Below are positions 9,636 to 19,893 of a DNA stretch of 64,000 nucleotides, piece after piece (the first letter of the stretch is position 1; the number at the start of each line of letters is the position of its first letter). The DNA comes from Aspidapion aeneum. Lineage: Eukaryota > Arthropoda > Insecta > Coleoptera > Brentidae. The stretch spans positions 52,012,786 through 52,076,785 of the forward strand of contig OY755046.1 of assembly GCA_963576565.1 (NCBI GenBank), read 5' to 3'. Made by a program: the position numbers and the translations under genes. The notes below the pieces were generated by a model. It made no database searches. It was not told where the DNA came from and worked only from the letters and a program-made list of their open reading frames with translations.

Positions 9636-10055
9636 TGATTGGTATAAAGCGAAAAATTAATTAGATTGCTGGTTCATAAAATTAGTTTACCAATCACCTG
9701 CGAATAATTTAATTAATTATGAAATCTGAACTGAAAATAATTACGAACAGTTGAAGATGCACTTACCCCTGTTTTTGCAGCGTGTTGTTCGTGACGTCTT
9801 TCACACAGAAGTGATTTTTCGACAGCAATTGTCATATATCGAAGCGCGCACACCCCCAATGTACAAATTCAACTGGTTGAGTGCGCGAAGATGCAATTGA
9901 ACATGCTCAGAAAGTAAAATAAAATAAAGTTTTCAATCGCATTCGCCAAAATTCTTAAAGACAAATACGAACGTATAAACGCGAGAAAAATATTAAAATA
10001 AAACAAAATTCTTATACCCAAAAGTATATTTACAAAGGCGAGTGAATTTTGGACA
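9636..10055 (-). repeat. 5' LTR of the BEL/Pao element (420 bp)
   Basis: Transcription of the element should start here on the minus strand. The sequence appears identical to 2890-3309. It is followed outward by GAAGT at 10056-10060, the right copy of the target duplication. Confidence 0.95.
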
Positions 10056-10165
10056 GAAGTTAATTAAAATTTTGAGGTTTTTATTTTTTTCTATAGTTTT
10101 ATCATAGGCTTTCCAAAGCTAAGCTCTTTAGCGTTTCTGGAATGGGCAATGTTAGTCTCAGTCTG
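10056..10165 (-). repeat. Continuation of the ~135-bp repeat, right of the BEL insertion
   Basis: The blocks TTAATTAAAATTTTGAGG, CTATAGTTTTATCATAGG and CCAAAGCTAAGCTC continue the repeat interrupted at 2889. This gives a natural empty-site reading and confirms the boundaries of the BEL element. Confidence 0.8.
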
Positions 10166-10689
10166 GCAAATTAAAGCTTTAGTTGTTTCGAAGTACAGTA
10201 GAATTTTGATGATCTATACATGAGTAGTGAGTGGCAATTTCAACGTTTTTTGAAATTTCGTAACTACTTTACTACTTTATGGAAGTCCATGAAACTTTTT
10301 TTTACATGAAATGTTTTTTTATGATCTTAGTCGTAGGTAGAAAACAGTTTTATATTGAAAAATCGGCCTAAGCTTTTTACAAACAGATAAACAATCACAG
10401 AAGTAACTAAGCAATTGTTGGGGAAAAATAAAAAATGAGTATTTTGTTTTCTTTGTTCCCTTTAAAATTGGCTAATTAATTTCACTTTATTCGGAGCAAG
10501 AAAACTAGAAACTTCTGGAGAAAAACACTCGGGAAAACAAGGCGTGCAAAATAATTTGGGTCAACTTCAGTACACGAGGAGCTGTGAAGTAATTATCGCA
10601 CATTGCTACGTACCTACCTGGTTTTGCATTATTTTTTATTTCTTTTCTTTTGTTTTTCCATAACAAAGCGTAGTAAGGATTTAGCTTTT
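10166..10689. other. Spacer without recognised gene
   Basis: AT-rich sequence. The only recurring item is a piece of the 657-999 foldback arm near 10300-10325 in reverse orientation. Confidence 0.45.
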
Positions 10690-11178
10690 TTCTATACAGG
10701 GTAGTCTGGCAACCCTTTCATCATGGCTTAATGGAAAGCTTAAAAGAGGAGCATAATTCCAACACAGATTGTTTGTACAGGGGGTCGATTCTGGAATGAT
10801 CGTAGAGAAAGGTTTCTTCGACCATCGTCAAAATCTGTCACATGGAATGCGAACGTACACTTATTTGCAGCGAAGTTGACCAAATCTTTCCTCGATGATC
10901 TTACACCTGCGCTCTGGAGCTTTATTCTTGAATACCGTGCCTGTGAATCAATTGTAAAAGAGGAGATAACGCAGTCACTGCACTTGCCTCACGGATCGAC
11001 AGGAATACGACCTCTGTGGTTGGAGAACGCTCTTCAGGGGATCGTGGCTTGAAGTGACAGCATTTTAGCCTGCTATTGGGCGAAGAAACTTGCTCGTGCG
11101 ATTTTGCCTACGATACTTAAAGCACTACTAAGTTAACCTCCAGATACCGGAGCGGGATGTACCTATACCGACTTTGAA
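10690..11178. other. GC-richer unassigned block
   Basis: Roughly 490 bp noticeably richer in G+C than its surroundings, lying directly before an RNase H remnant on the same strand. It may be an eroded upstream part of that non-LTR element. Translations in six frames showed no motif I recognise. Confidence 0.35.
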
Positions 11179-11219
11179 GGTTCAGTTCGGTTCGGTTCGG
11201 TTCGGTTTGGTTTGGTTTG
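11179..11219 (+). repeat. (TTCGG)n microsatellite grading into (TTTGG)n
   Basis: Four to five TTCGG units are followed by three TTTGG units. This is the same pentamer, in opposite orientation, as the long (CCGAA)n tract at 59115-59256. Confidence 0.85.
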
Positions 11220-11370
11220 TTAAAAGTAAAGAGGACTAAGAAGAAACCGAGGGGGCAATCCTTACGGAAACCTTCGTCTGATTATTGCCTAATCTAGGTA
11301 TACTAGCAAGAATAAAGCAAGTGTAAGAGTATACTTGGAGTAAATAGACGGTCAAAAGAGTTACTTGCCA

Positions 11371-11930
11371 GAATGTAATGCAATAGGTTTCCAAGCAAAA
11401 GTTTATGCCATTAAAACCGCGGTTCGGAAGGAAAGGATAAGAGAGGACGTGAAAACGGACTATAACATCTGCTAAAACAGCCGAGCGACACTAAAACTCT
11501 TTGGTCAACGCTAGTTCAGGAATCCTCTGAAGCACAGGAAATGGTTCAGATAAAAGAACGTCAAGCTTCTGTTTCCTGGACATATAGGGAGCACCAGTAC
11601 AGTACTGCTCTAGAGTATGGTTTTGTCCGCTCTTGGCCCCTGTCTATCTCAGTGGATAAGTACTAAGAACTGCGTGGAGTGCTCACAGGAGTCACAAGTT
11701 ACCTACTATATGCAGTAATACTGTAAAAATATAACACGAGTAGACACATCCAAAGTGTAGAGAGGAGGATAATTGCAGTGTTTTACTTCCTGGTATACGG
11801 TAAAGGAACTAAGGGAGTGGAAAGAGGACTATTTGAGGGCAAGTAGTTAGATTTAAAAGACCTAAAGACCTTTAAGTGGTCATATATCCTCACCTTCACT
11901 AGAACAAGAAAGTTTGGCGGGGGACAGGAT
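11371..11930 (+). pseudogene. Eroded RNase H / C-terminal region of a non-LTR retrotransposon
   Basis: A plus-strand frame from 11371 reads FQAKVYAIKTAV and, past a stop, NSRATLKLF. These match the pattern of the first two RNase H motifs of R1/LOA/I-type elements (xFQAExxAI; SDSxAALxAL). Further along VKLLFPGHIG resembles the VxLxWVPGHxG motif. Stops and probable frameshifts lie between the blocks, so it is dead. The downstream part to about 11930 fits the expected position of the terminal region but is too eroded to confirm. Assignment is by motif recognition only. Confidence 0.5.
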
Positions 11931-12693
11931 CAAAGAAAAGTTAGATAAATGATTTGGCGATAAGCTATATACATATCGTGTAAAAAATGAGTTAAGGAGA
12001 GTTTTTAGAAGGTATTTATAATTCCTCATAAAATTTAATAATAACCACTAACCGAACAAAAAGAAACAGTAGATTTAAACTGGAACTGACCAGGAAAATA
12101 GAGACTTGGAAAAAGTAAATGAAACTAACAGGAGTTGAGCTAATTTTATAACCAAAAAATAAGTTAACGCGAAAAAAGCTGAACGAGTCCAACTTTTGGT
12201 GTGCCTGTTGGGATTTCGAATGACGTATATTTTTAGACTCTCAAAAGTTTTAGCTATTATCTCTCGATTTGCTTGTGCCTTTTATTCTTGAAATACTAAA
12301 CAAAACCAACAGGAATTACAGATTTTCGAGACTATCGGGAATTAAGGGCTGTTATGGATTTTACTAGCAGGATTTTAGATGAATTATCGTCCATCTGTCA
12401 GCATTTGTATGGTATTGAACCAAACATAAACGTCGTGTTAAGGGTATTTTAGGGTTGCTTTAACGCCTATTATTGATATCGACGAGTTAACGATTTCTCA
12501 ACGTTTACCAACTATTCCGCGACCATATTTTACGTTTAATTTTATAGGAACAGTGTCTGGTTGTGAAGAAATCGATCACAAAACGTTGCTGTCAACCAGT
12601 AATTGATTTGATATTATCGTGAACGCAACTTTCCCAAAGAGTACGCGCCTTCTCGTTTTGAAGTATTAACAATTTACAAATTGGACGCCATTT
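11931..12693. other. Spacer without recognised gene
   Basis: AT-rich, with no repeats or frames that I can assign. Confidence 0.45.
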
Positions 12694-13088
12694 TATATCA
12701 GTTGTTGAAAATTCAAAAATATACAGATTTTTTTTAGGGAAAAATCAGTTAAATGTTTTTTAGATATTTTTACATTTAAGAGAATAATCGAAAAAAACAA
12801 AATTACTTTTGTCTAAAATTGCATGAGAAAGATGCTTAGGTCTAACATTTCCATATTTGTCAGTACACTACCCTCCATTTATAAATCAGTTTATATATCA
12901 GTTGTTGAAAATTCAAAAATATATAGTTTTTTTTAGGGAAAAATCATTTAAATGTTTTTGAAATATTTTTACAGTTACAGACAATAATCGAAAAAAAAAA
13001 CAAAATTAGTTTTGTTTAAAATTGCATAAGGGAGATGCTTAGGTCTAACATTTTCATATTTGTCAGTATACTACCCTCCATTTCGCAC
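12694..13088 (+). repeat. Tandem duplication, two ~200-bp units
   Basis: A unit starting ATCAGTTGTTGAAAATTC at about 12697 recurs at about 12898. Both copies contain TTTTTTTTAGGGAAAAATCA, GATGCTTAGGTCTAACATTT and CACTACCCTCCATTT-like ends. They differ at scattered positions, so the duplication is not brand new. Confidence 0.85.
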
Positions 13089-14085
13089 TAGGATTATGTC
13101 TAACTACGATATAAAATGTCATAATTTTGTTTGTTTCTTGGTAAATTAGTTGTCCATCTTTATATATTATTTAGGTAAACATTTTGAACCAGCAGACTAT
13201 AAAAAATTTATAGGTACTCCGGAGGGTGTTTTTACGTAATTGCACTCACAACGTTAACTCAACCAAAAAGATCATCCACCAAATTGGTTTCTAAAAGGGT
13301 CGCAAGCTTGACGTTGTGACGTAACGTTTGCATGCGATACACAACGTTGACTGGTCGACAAATTGCTAGTTGTGTCAGAATTGTCCCTGTCCCTACCTAA
13401 CATTTCGCGTTCAATAATAGAAACTGTCGATTTTTATTGTCCATTTCCTCTCTATAAAAGATTAAACTGCCCTTTTTGTGACACGAGAATAGCTATTTCC
13501 AATCTGATCCATTACCATAAAAATAGTTCGGCTAAAGGTGACTTTACACCCCGATCTGCCCCAATATTTGACTATAAATTTCCTTAAAGCGAAAATTCAA
13601 CAGGACTACGTGCACCGACTATAGGGCGACGTGTGTCCTGTCTTGGCTCACGTGAACCCAAGACCGCAAAGAACATAGATGTAGAAAAATAACTAGATAG
13701 GGCCTTTGAGCCTTTATCATATTGAGGGGAATTTATTGTCAATATTTTAGTAAAAACTAAATAAAATTAAGAAACAATGTCACAATTAAAAAAAATTTGC
13801 CTCCTTCAAGACTTGGAGTACTGCCTTGTTTCGCCCTCCACTGGGTAAACACGTCTGTAAATACCATAGAAACAAAAGTTCCTCACACTCCTGTTTTCCT
13901 AATATTAAGTTATGTTTAGAATATAACAAAATAACAAATAGGTATGTAATGAATTTAATAAAATTCACGTTTTTTCTAGCTGCATTGATAATATAACCAA
14001 CAATTTTTAGTGTTATTCTTGTTTTAACTGCGTCTTCTTCAATCCATTTAAAAGAACTAAAAAACACGATAAAGCAGAATGCATA
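13089..14085. other. Spacer without recognised gene
   Basis: It contains 74- and 105-residue open frames (13363-13587 plus, 13786-14103 minus) with no recognisable motif; the second runs into the neighbouring element. CACAACGTTAACTC and ACAACGTTGACTGG recur near 13250 and 13340. Confidence 0.45.
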
Positions 14086-14354
14086 CAATAGGGTATTTGA
14101 CAAATTTTAGAAAAGAGTTTAGAATGATACATAGATCCCTAATTTGCTACGCAAAATTATTAAAATAGTATATTTTATCATGACTACATTTAAAATCAAG
14201 TTTTCTAATTTCCGAATTGAATTTGCATCTAAAACGTTCATTTTTAGCATGGCGTTGCAATGACGTCACAGCGCAGTAAACTCGCGGACAGATACAAGGC
14301 ATTCAAATGTTTATTTGTTTTTAGTCTGTGTTTTACTGCTTTTTATGTAAAAAA

Positions 14355-14597
14355 ATGTCCTATAAGTGGTGTGTAGTGCCTCAGTGTTCGAATACTAGCA
14401 TAAAAGCACCTGACAAACTATTTATTCATGTGCCTACAGCAGTAAAAGAACGGAAAAAGCGGCTAGAACTTGCTCGAAGAGACCCAAGGGCCTTATTTAA
14501 TACATCTTCACTTTACATTTGTGAAGATCACTGTGATGTGAATATAACTAAATTGTTTCTATTAATTTTTCTCACGTTGTCTATAATACATATATAA
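14355..14597 (+). CDS. THAP-type zinc-finger exon
   Basis: From the ATG at 14355 the first 62 residues have the C2CH arrangement of a THAP domain: C6 and C11 (four residues between), then C56 and H59 (two between), with the central AVPxC-like part replaced by VVPQC. THAP domains are sequence-specific DNA-binding modules found in transposases and in host regulators. After CEDHCDV the frame becomes hydrophobic and stops at 14597. A GTGAATAT at about 14538 could be a 5' splice site, so the domain is probably the first exon of a longer gene, and I cannot find the next exon. The frame also extends nine residues upstream of this ATG. It is either a transposase remnant or a domesticated exon; the former is favoured by the surrounding inverted repeats. 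Confidence 0.6.
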   Translation: MSYKWCVVPQCSNTSIKAPDKLFIHVPTAVKERKKRLELARRDPRALFNTSSLYICEDHCDVNITKLFLLIFLTLSIIHI

Positions 14598-14689
14598 CTA
14601 TTTCGTAAATGACAATGAAATTTTTGAGGTTATGTTTATTACAAGGGGTGAACAACTATAATAGGCAGAGAGGTGTATAAAAGGACTAG

Positions 14690-14840
14690 GGAGTACCTCT
14701 AAATGCAGGATTAGGCAGTGCACATGCAGGATAAATGTAGGACTGAGCAGTGCATATGCAAGACTAGGCAGTGCATAGGCAGGATTAGGTAGTACCTACG
14801 CAGGACTATGCAGTGTAACCTATGCAGTGCTTCAAGTATT
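14690..14840 (+). repeat. Minisatellite, ~22-26-bp unit (GCAGGACTAGGCAGTGCAT-like)
   Basis: Five to six diverged units built from GCAGGAxTAGGCAGTGCAxAT, with the dyad block CAGTGCA recurring. It lies inside the THAP-bearing element. Confidence 0.75.
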
Positions 14841-15519
14841 GCTGGTCGTTGTATACTTTTTGCCTCCTTGTTCTGCAATTTTTGATTGTTTTTTAATGCT
14901 TAAAATAATAATGATTCGGTATATAATTGAATCTATTCTAAGTGGCATATTAAACAAAAAAGCAAAACATATAACCTAACCTCAAAATCTAAATAAATAA
15001 AAGTAGGCGAAGAATGTCGTAAAAAACTTTCAGTTATATACAAAACAACTCATTGAAAACTTACATCAACATTTTAACGTTTCTAAATTCCGCAGAACAA
15101 AAATCACTGTTGTTGGCAAAGAAGCCTGCCACCATAAAGGAATTCAGCATTGGCAAGTTGGAGCTATCGGCTTTGGAGAATCCGTTTTCCATCGAAAATG
15201 TTTTTTATAAGCAAAACACAAAATAAAATCTAATTTAGGACGATAATTCGCAATTTAAATCAAAGCAAACATTACCAACCATAAGAAAATAACACAGAAA
15301 ATAGGTTCGTTCGAGGCGTTTACTGTTTTGTGACGTCACTCGCAGCTGATTGGTAGACCGCCTGTTTTGAATCACGTGGCTAATTGTGTTAATTTAATGA
15401 ATTTATTTAATTAAAAGAACTACGAATTTGAGAAAAAATTAAACAAAAAAGTTTGTTTTTAGCATTCCCAAGACCTAAAGAGATATCCAAAAATAAATAT
15501 ATATTTATTTTTTACTACT
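14841..15519. other. Interior of the THAP-bearing element, non-coding
   Basis: No supported open frame. A block at about 15060-15200 is slightly GC-richer and could have contained a further exon, but no motif is recognisable. Confidence 0.35.
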
Positions 15520-15535
15520 GTCAAACACCCTATTG

Positions 15536-16499
15536 GTTGTAAAACAATATATAACATACATACAGCATACAGTGTGGAATAGTCAAAATGAAATAACTTC
15601 GATAACGAATAAATGAGGGAGTGTTGGAAAGAACGCTTGGACACGTCGATTTGTATTTTGAAATGCACTTTAAAAACCAACTTTCTAATTTTAAATGCAA
15701 CCCCCTGTTTTTATTATTTTTTTTTCTCGATTCTTCAGAAAATTATAAGTATTATACAAGTCTAATCATTTTTGAAATATTGACAGTTTAAAAGCGACAA
15801 TTTCAAATTTCAAAGTGGAATATTTCGAAAATGGTTAGAATTACTGAATAACAGCTTACATGTCCCTATCCTTTTTTTAAATTATTATGTCGAATTTGGA
15901 AAAACCTCAGTATTATAATACAAGAAAATATTTTTCCAATCAAGTGTCTGAGTTGTACCTGAACATATTATTTTACCTGAAGAAAAACCATTCTTAAAAA
16001 TAGAAAAATAATTACTTAAACTAAAAAAAACTATTTGAATTAAATTGAAGAAATACCAATTTTTTTGATCTTGTATACAAGCTACATAAAATGTTACAAA
16101 TCGGGATAATGTTTGCTTTAAAATATAAATTAATTTATTATAGAGAAAATAGAGTGCACTTTTAACAAAATAAGGAAAAATGCATTTCATAGTTTCCTCC
16201 TGAAAATAAGTACAAATTTTCGGTCTTCTCACGTAAAGGCGTATCTTATAAAATCAGGCCTCATATTTTCATCTCACGAATGGGCGTATCTCAACATTTT
16301 TATGCTATGGCTATTCCTCATATATTTTAGTGGTCGTATCTCAAAATAATCAATATATTAAACAACGCAAAATATTTCAAATCGCTCTCCTGAAAACTCA
16401 TCAAAACTGATATAATATATAAGTTGGTTTTAATCGAGCGGATATTTTCTTTTAACCCAATTTATTTTCTTTGATCTGATATACATATAATTTTTTCCG
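15536..16499. other. AT-rich spacer
   Basis: There is a loosely repeated CGTATCTC block at about 16240, 16285 and 16328. A 115-residue minus-strand frame (15885-16232) is AT-driven and not recognisable. Confidence 0.4.
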
Positions 16500-16690
16500 T
16501 GTAGAAGAATAAATCAGTCCTGTATACAGGGCCTCTACTTAACACTGGCTACGCCTAAGGCCTTCCCCTTTTACTACGACAGCACTAAATTCACGTAGGC
16601 TTCCATTCTGTATGGAGTCGGGCTGCACCCGACCGGAGACCGTGGTGCATAAGTGCCGAAACCACTGATAGCTACAAACTGACAAGTACA
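16500..16690. other. GC-richer island, unassigned
   Basis: About 190 bp richer in G+C (for example GTCGGGCTGCACCCGACCGG at about 16618, itself partly self-complementary). It does not show pol III boxes or a recognisable coding motif. It could be a fragment of a mobile element. Confidence 0.3.
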
Positions 16691-17144
16691 AATTTTATAT
16701 TTGCGAACAATTCTTCTAAATGTAATTTTTTGTAAGTAATTTTGGAAATAAATAATAACTAGACAAAATTATTTCTTTATTATATAGAAGCAAAATAGTA
16801 GCAGTATGAAATAATTTTTTTTAAATTAAAAATAATTTATTTAGAAAATACTATTTATAAATTATTTCTTAAAGAGTAATATAGTAACAGTAATGAAGTT
16901 TGTGATGAGAGTATGACAGCCGTTTTTAAAGAAAGAACTTATACTTAAACTGTGTACGATCTATATATATCTACATATTATATATTTTTTAATCATTCTG
17001 TACTTAAAATTTTAGATTTTCTTTAAGTATTCTATGTTTTACATATTCGTAAAAAAGCTAAAACATTGTTAAAGCCGTAAACTATAATAGCTTTCTTTTG
17101 TCTATAATTCAGCTTTGGTGAATCAATTAAATCCGCGGTGGTCG
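16691..17144. other. AT-rich spacer
   Basis: Nothing recognised. Confidence 0.4.
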
Positions 17145-17209
17145 GGACTAGAGACCCTGTATTTGTGACATATTTTTAAACCTATGTTATACAAATAGGG
17201 TCTCTAGTC
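17145..17209. repeat. Dispersed palindrome, copy 1 (GACTAGAGACCCTGTATTTGT family)
   Basis: The left arm GACTAGAGACCCTGTATTT pairs with the right arm AAATAGGGTCTCTAGTC. The arms resemble those at 27291-27359 and 35665-35723, so this is a diverged member of a family of short near-perfect palindromes. Confidence 0.7.
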
Positions 17210-17499
17210 GGACTGCAGTAGACTAGGCTAACTGCATCCTTGACGCCTGATGTGTAAGGTGATTTGATGTTTTTGAGTGTTTTATTGGTTTCTAGAAGAG
17301 ATACCCCTTATTTTGTTATATGCTTTGTTTTTTTTCCTTACTGATTCTTATTATTTTATATTTTATTTTGTTAACTTAAAATATTTTAAAATGAAAATTA
17401 TAAATTAAAAACTAGGAAGGTAAAAATTGAGAGTTTCTTCTTTATAAAAAAAAAACTATAAAAAATCAAGGTACATCTAAGTGAAATTTTCGAGTCAGT

Positions 17500-17775
17500 C
17501 CCGACTAAGAGTACCCATGCACAGAATGGGACTAAAGAAGGGACCGAATGTAGACTGTATAGAAGACAACAAAGCAGTTGGACATGTACTTTGCGAATGT
17601 CTGGCTATTGCACGTTTTAGTAAGGTCAAATTTCGGTTAAACTGAGATTGATTCAAAAAATCTGAACAGTGTCTGACCCAAACTGAGAGCTAATCTTTTG
17701 GAGGCTTAGGCTTTCAGTGGTGTTAAACCACTCCAGTGGAAGGGCTGCAAGGCCCACTTACATTTGAATCATCAA
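17500..17775 (+). pseudogene. C-terminal zinc-binding fragment of a non-LTR retrotransposon
   Basis: From 17517 a frame of about 42 codons ends in KAVGHVLCECLAIARF. This matches the conserved (C)xxC...ExxxHxLxxCxxLxxxR motif that closes ORF2 of R1/LOA/Jockey-type elements. The first cysteine of the motif is replaced by Asn (PNVDC). A stop follows at about 17645, and the remaining downstream block is out of frame. No upstream RT is present, so this is a short 5'-truncated, decayed insertion. Confidence 0.6.
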
Positions 17776-18360
17776 ATGAAATTTTCATAAATAAAAAGTT
17801 GATAATATGCCTTCTCCCAAAATGCAGACTGTTCAAAAATCCTCCATAGCTTAAATATAGCTAGCCTTATCAAGATGCGGTTTGTACCTTTAGTCGTCTC
17901 TTAAAAATCAAGGCAGGAGCACATAAAATCCTCTAGAAACCTCGAAATTGGAACACTCTGCACCGATCACACCTATATTGCCAGATATAAGGGCACTAAA
18001 TCACAAAGTAGAAGGAACTTCTATTGACTTTGGCAAGTCATCGGTATTTAGCTTTTTTATACAGGTCATAATGGACCGTATCCTACACAAACTAATGAAT
18101 TTCTAAAATTAAAACTATTAAGATTGAGAAGGTGTTTAATCTTGAAAATACCTACGAGATCGAACAAATTAAAAAGTAATATATTATAAAAAGAATAGTG
18201 GGAACAGGTAAAAATAATAATTGCAGCAATCAAGATTTTACAATACCTACAAAAGTTAGTAAATTTGCAGACATTATTTTTGAATTTTTTTTATTTTTTC
18301 TTTCAATTTCGCAAAGTTCGAGCAAAGTTAAAGCATTTTTAAATAAACACAAACAACCAA
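17776..18360. other. Spacer without recognised gene
   Basis: AT-rich, with no recognisable frame. The part next to the SINE head (about 18290-18360) could be the body of that SINE. Confidence 0.4.
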
Positions 18361-18446
18361 GTACCTAGCCAGGAATCGAACCCGGACCGCCGCGCCGGTG
18401 TGGGAAGCAAACATTGCGACAATACACCACGACGGCGACAAATTTG
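18361..18446 (-). mobile_element. tRNA-derived SINE head
   Basis: On the minus strand a GC-rich 85-bp block resembles a tRNA gene. It has a perfect pol III B box GGTTCGATTCC (18372-18382) and, about 45 bases upstream, a TGGTGTATTGTCG that could be a diverged A box. The block is followed by AT-rich sequence rather than a CCA or terminator, as in a SINE. An intact tRNA is unlikely because cloverleaf arms do not pair well by eye. Confidence 0.55.
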
Positions 18447-18719
18447 CACACGTAACAGGGACAGATAAGATTCATCAGTTTTTAACACATAACTTAAATT
18501 AGGCAATTGCCGAAACCTAGTACCTTTTCAAAAATAGATATAGAAGATCAGACTAATTATAGGCCCATTTCACTTTTACCTATAATCTCAAAAATCTATA
18601 AATCTCTTTAAAAGACCAAATTAATGAATATTTTGAGCAAAACCAAATTTTTACATTAAACAAATTTGGCTTCCGAAGCAAAAGAAGCACCACTTTGGCT
18701 ATTGATTGCTTGACTGAAT

Positions 18720-19292
18720 TTGTTGCAGAGGGATTTGAGAATAAACAAAACACGTGCTTCTTTTCTTGACTTGACCATTGTATTTCCTTTAAGATCCTCT
18801 ATAGGAAACTACAACTTTGACCCAATTAGTATAGCCCTGGTTAAGTCCTATCTAGAGGATAGGGAACAGTATGTGTGTTTTAATGAAGAACAGTCGAGGA
18901 AGCAGAGGACTCTGCATGGTGTTCTCCAGGGCTCTGTGCTGGGACCGTTGCTGTTTCTCATGTATATAAATAACTTGCCTAATTTCAGCAATATTATAAA
19001 CCTGCTCATCATCCTGTTTGCTGATGACACTACCAGCTTGCTTCGCTATTATCCCTCGGATCCAATATTGAAATGGTCTCAAAACAAACAGATACAAATT
19101 GAGAAATGGTTCCTAGCCAATAAGCTTAGCCTTAACAATAGTAAGACTCAAAATATAAATTTTATATTGCAAACCTCTTCAATAACCTTAGAAAGTAATA
19201 AATCAGTAAAAGTTCTTGGGGTTCACTTAAGGTCACTCATCGTAAAGCAAATAAGGCTTGCCTTTACGATGAGTGTCCTTAGGTTTACCTAG
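18720..19292 (+). pseudogene. Reverse transcriptase core of the CR1/Jockey-like element
   Basis: The frame contains HGVLQGSVLGPLLFLMYINN (RT motif with QGSxLGP), LFADDTT (catalytic Asp pair in FADD), WFLANKLSLNNSKT and VKVLGVHL, all in the order of the RT palm and thumb. The N-terminal 25-30 codons are in the wrong frame relative to the upstream RT sequence, so the open frame begins after a frameshift. The last 20 codons duplicate nearby sequence in inverted orientation (TAAGGTCACTCATCGTAAAG then TACGATGAGTGTCCTTAGG near 19227-19280), a local rearrangement that ends the homology. It is a dead copy. Confidence 0.85.
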
Positions 19293-19572
19293 ATTCAGGT
19301 AATCTCACCTCCAAAAGATTACTTTTCTGGTAAGCGGTCTTTCAAAAAACGTATCTAGGAGTAATTTGCTGATGGCATATCATGGATACTTTAATGCTAA
19401 CAGGTCTTATGCAATTTTTAATTGGGGTCATTCTCCCAACAAATTTTTAAGCTTCAACAACGTTGTGTTAGAATTATTGGCGGCATAAAGTATCGTAACT
19501 GTTGCCAAAATAGTCTCGTAGAACTGAAACTACTTACTTTCCCTTGCACTTTCATCCTTCAATGTTTAATCT

Positions 19573-19893
19573 TTGAAACAGAACCATGACAATTTCAGAA
19601 CACATGCTGACGTCCACTCTTATCAAACTAGGAGTAGAGATAATTTGGTTCCCAGCTATCATAGACTGCAATGTACCAGAAGGGGCTCAGATTACTTTCG
19701 AATTAAATTTTTTAATGTCCCACCAACAAAAGTAAAAAATTTAAGCTTTCACAATTTTAAGAGAAGTGTAAAGACCTACCTTGTAAAAGATGACTTCTAT
19801 TCTTTTGATGAGTACCTAGAAAATGATTTTAATTTCTTCTGTCTAAATTATTTGTTCTTACAATGTACTTTTTGTTGTCTTTTTATTAAGTAG
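19573..19893 (+). pseudogene. C-terminal part of the CR1/Jockey-like ORF2
   Basis: About 85 residues with HSYQTRSRDNL, FNVPPTKVKNL, KRSVKTYLVKDDFYSFDEYL. This is the familiar ending of Jockey/CR1 ORF2 proteins (H-Y-x-TR, lKt-yLl...FYSvdEf). It is in a different frame from the RT core. Its natural upstream context (FTFILQCLIFEN) is also readable in another frame. Confidence 0.75.

Larger units (their letters stand above)
2890..10055 (-). mobile_element. BEL/Pao LTR retrotransposon, 7.17 kb, nearly complete
   Basis: The element runs on the minus strand. It is bounded by two 420-bp direct LTRs (2890-3309 and 9636-10055) with TG...CA ends. The flanking bases GAAGT (2885-2889) and GAAGT (10056-10060) form a 5-bp target duplication, as expected for this superfamily. 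Between the LTRs lie a primer-binding site next to the 5' LTR, an ~890-bp leader, gag-pol, and a purine-rich tract before the 3' LTR. Domain order gag, protease, RT, RNase H, integrase, and the integrase C-terminal domain identify BEL/Pao rather than Gypsy or Copia. By eye the two LTRs are the same throughout, which implies a very recent insertion. One in-frame stop interrupts the long frame. No env-like frame was found. Confidence 0.95.
14086..15535. mobile_element. TIR element carrying a THAP exon (P-element-like, non-autonomous)
   Basis: The ends read CAATAGGGTATTTGAC (14086-14101) and, as reverse complement, CAATAGGGTGTTTGAC (15520-15535), matching at 15 of 16 positions. A subterminal inverted pair around TGACGTCAC lies at 14261 and 15331, followed on each inner side by CAGTAAAC. 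Inside is a THAP-domain exon. THAP DNA-binding domains are characteristic of P-element transposases, which makes a deleted P-like element the most economical reading. There is no transposase catalytic region, and I could not find a convincing 8-bp target duplication. An alternative is a TA-duplicating element that captured the exon. Confidence 0.45.

Noticed and set aside
13786..14103. 105-codon minus-strand frame
   Set aside because: AT-driven composition, no recognised domain, and it crosses the terminus of the THAP-bearing element.
15885..16232. 115-codon minus-strand frame
   Set aside because: Phe/Leu/Ile/Lys composition of AT-rich noncoding DNA, with no domain or repeat support.
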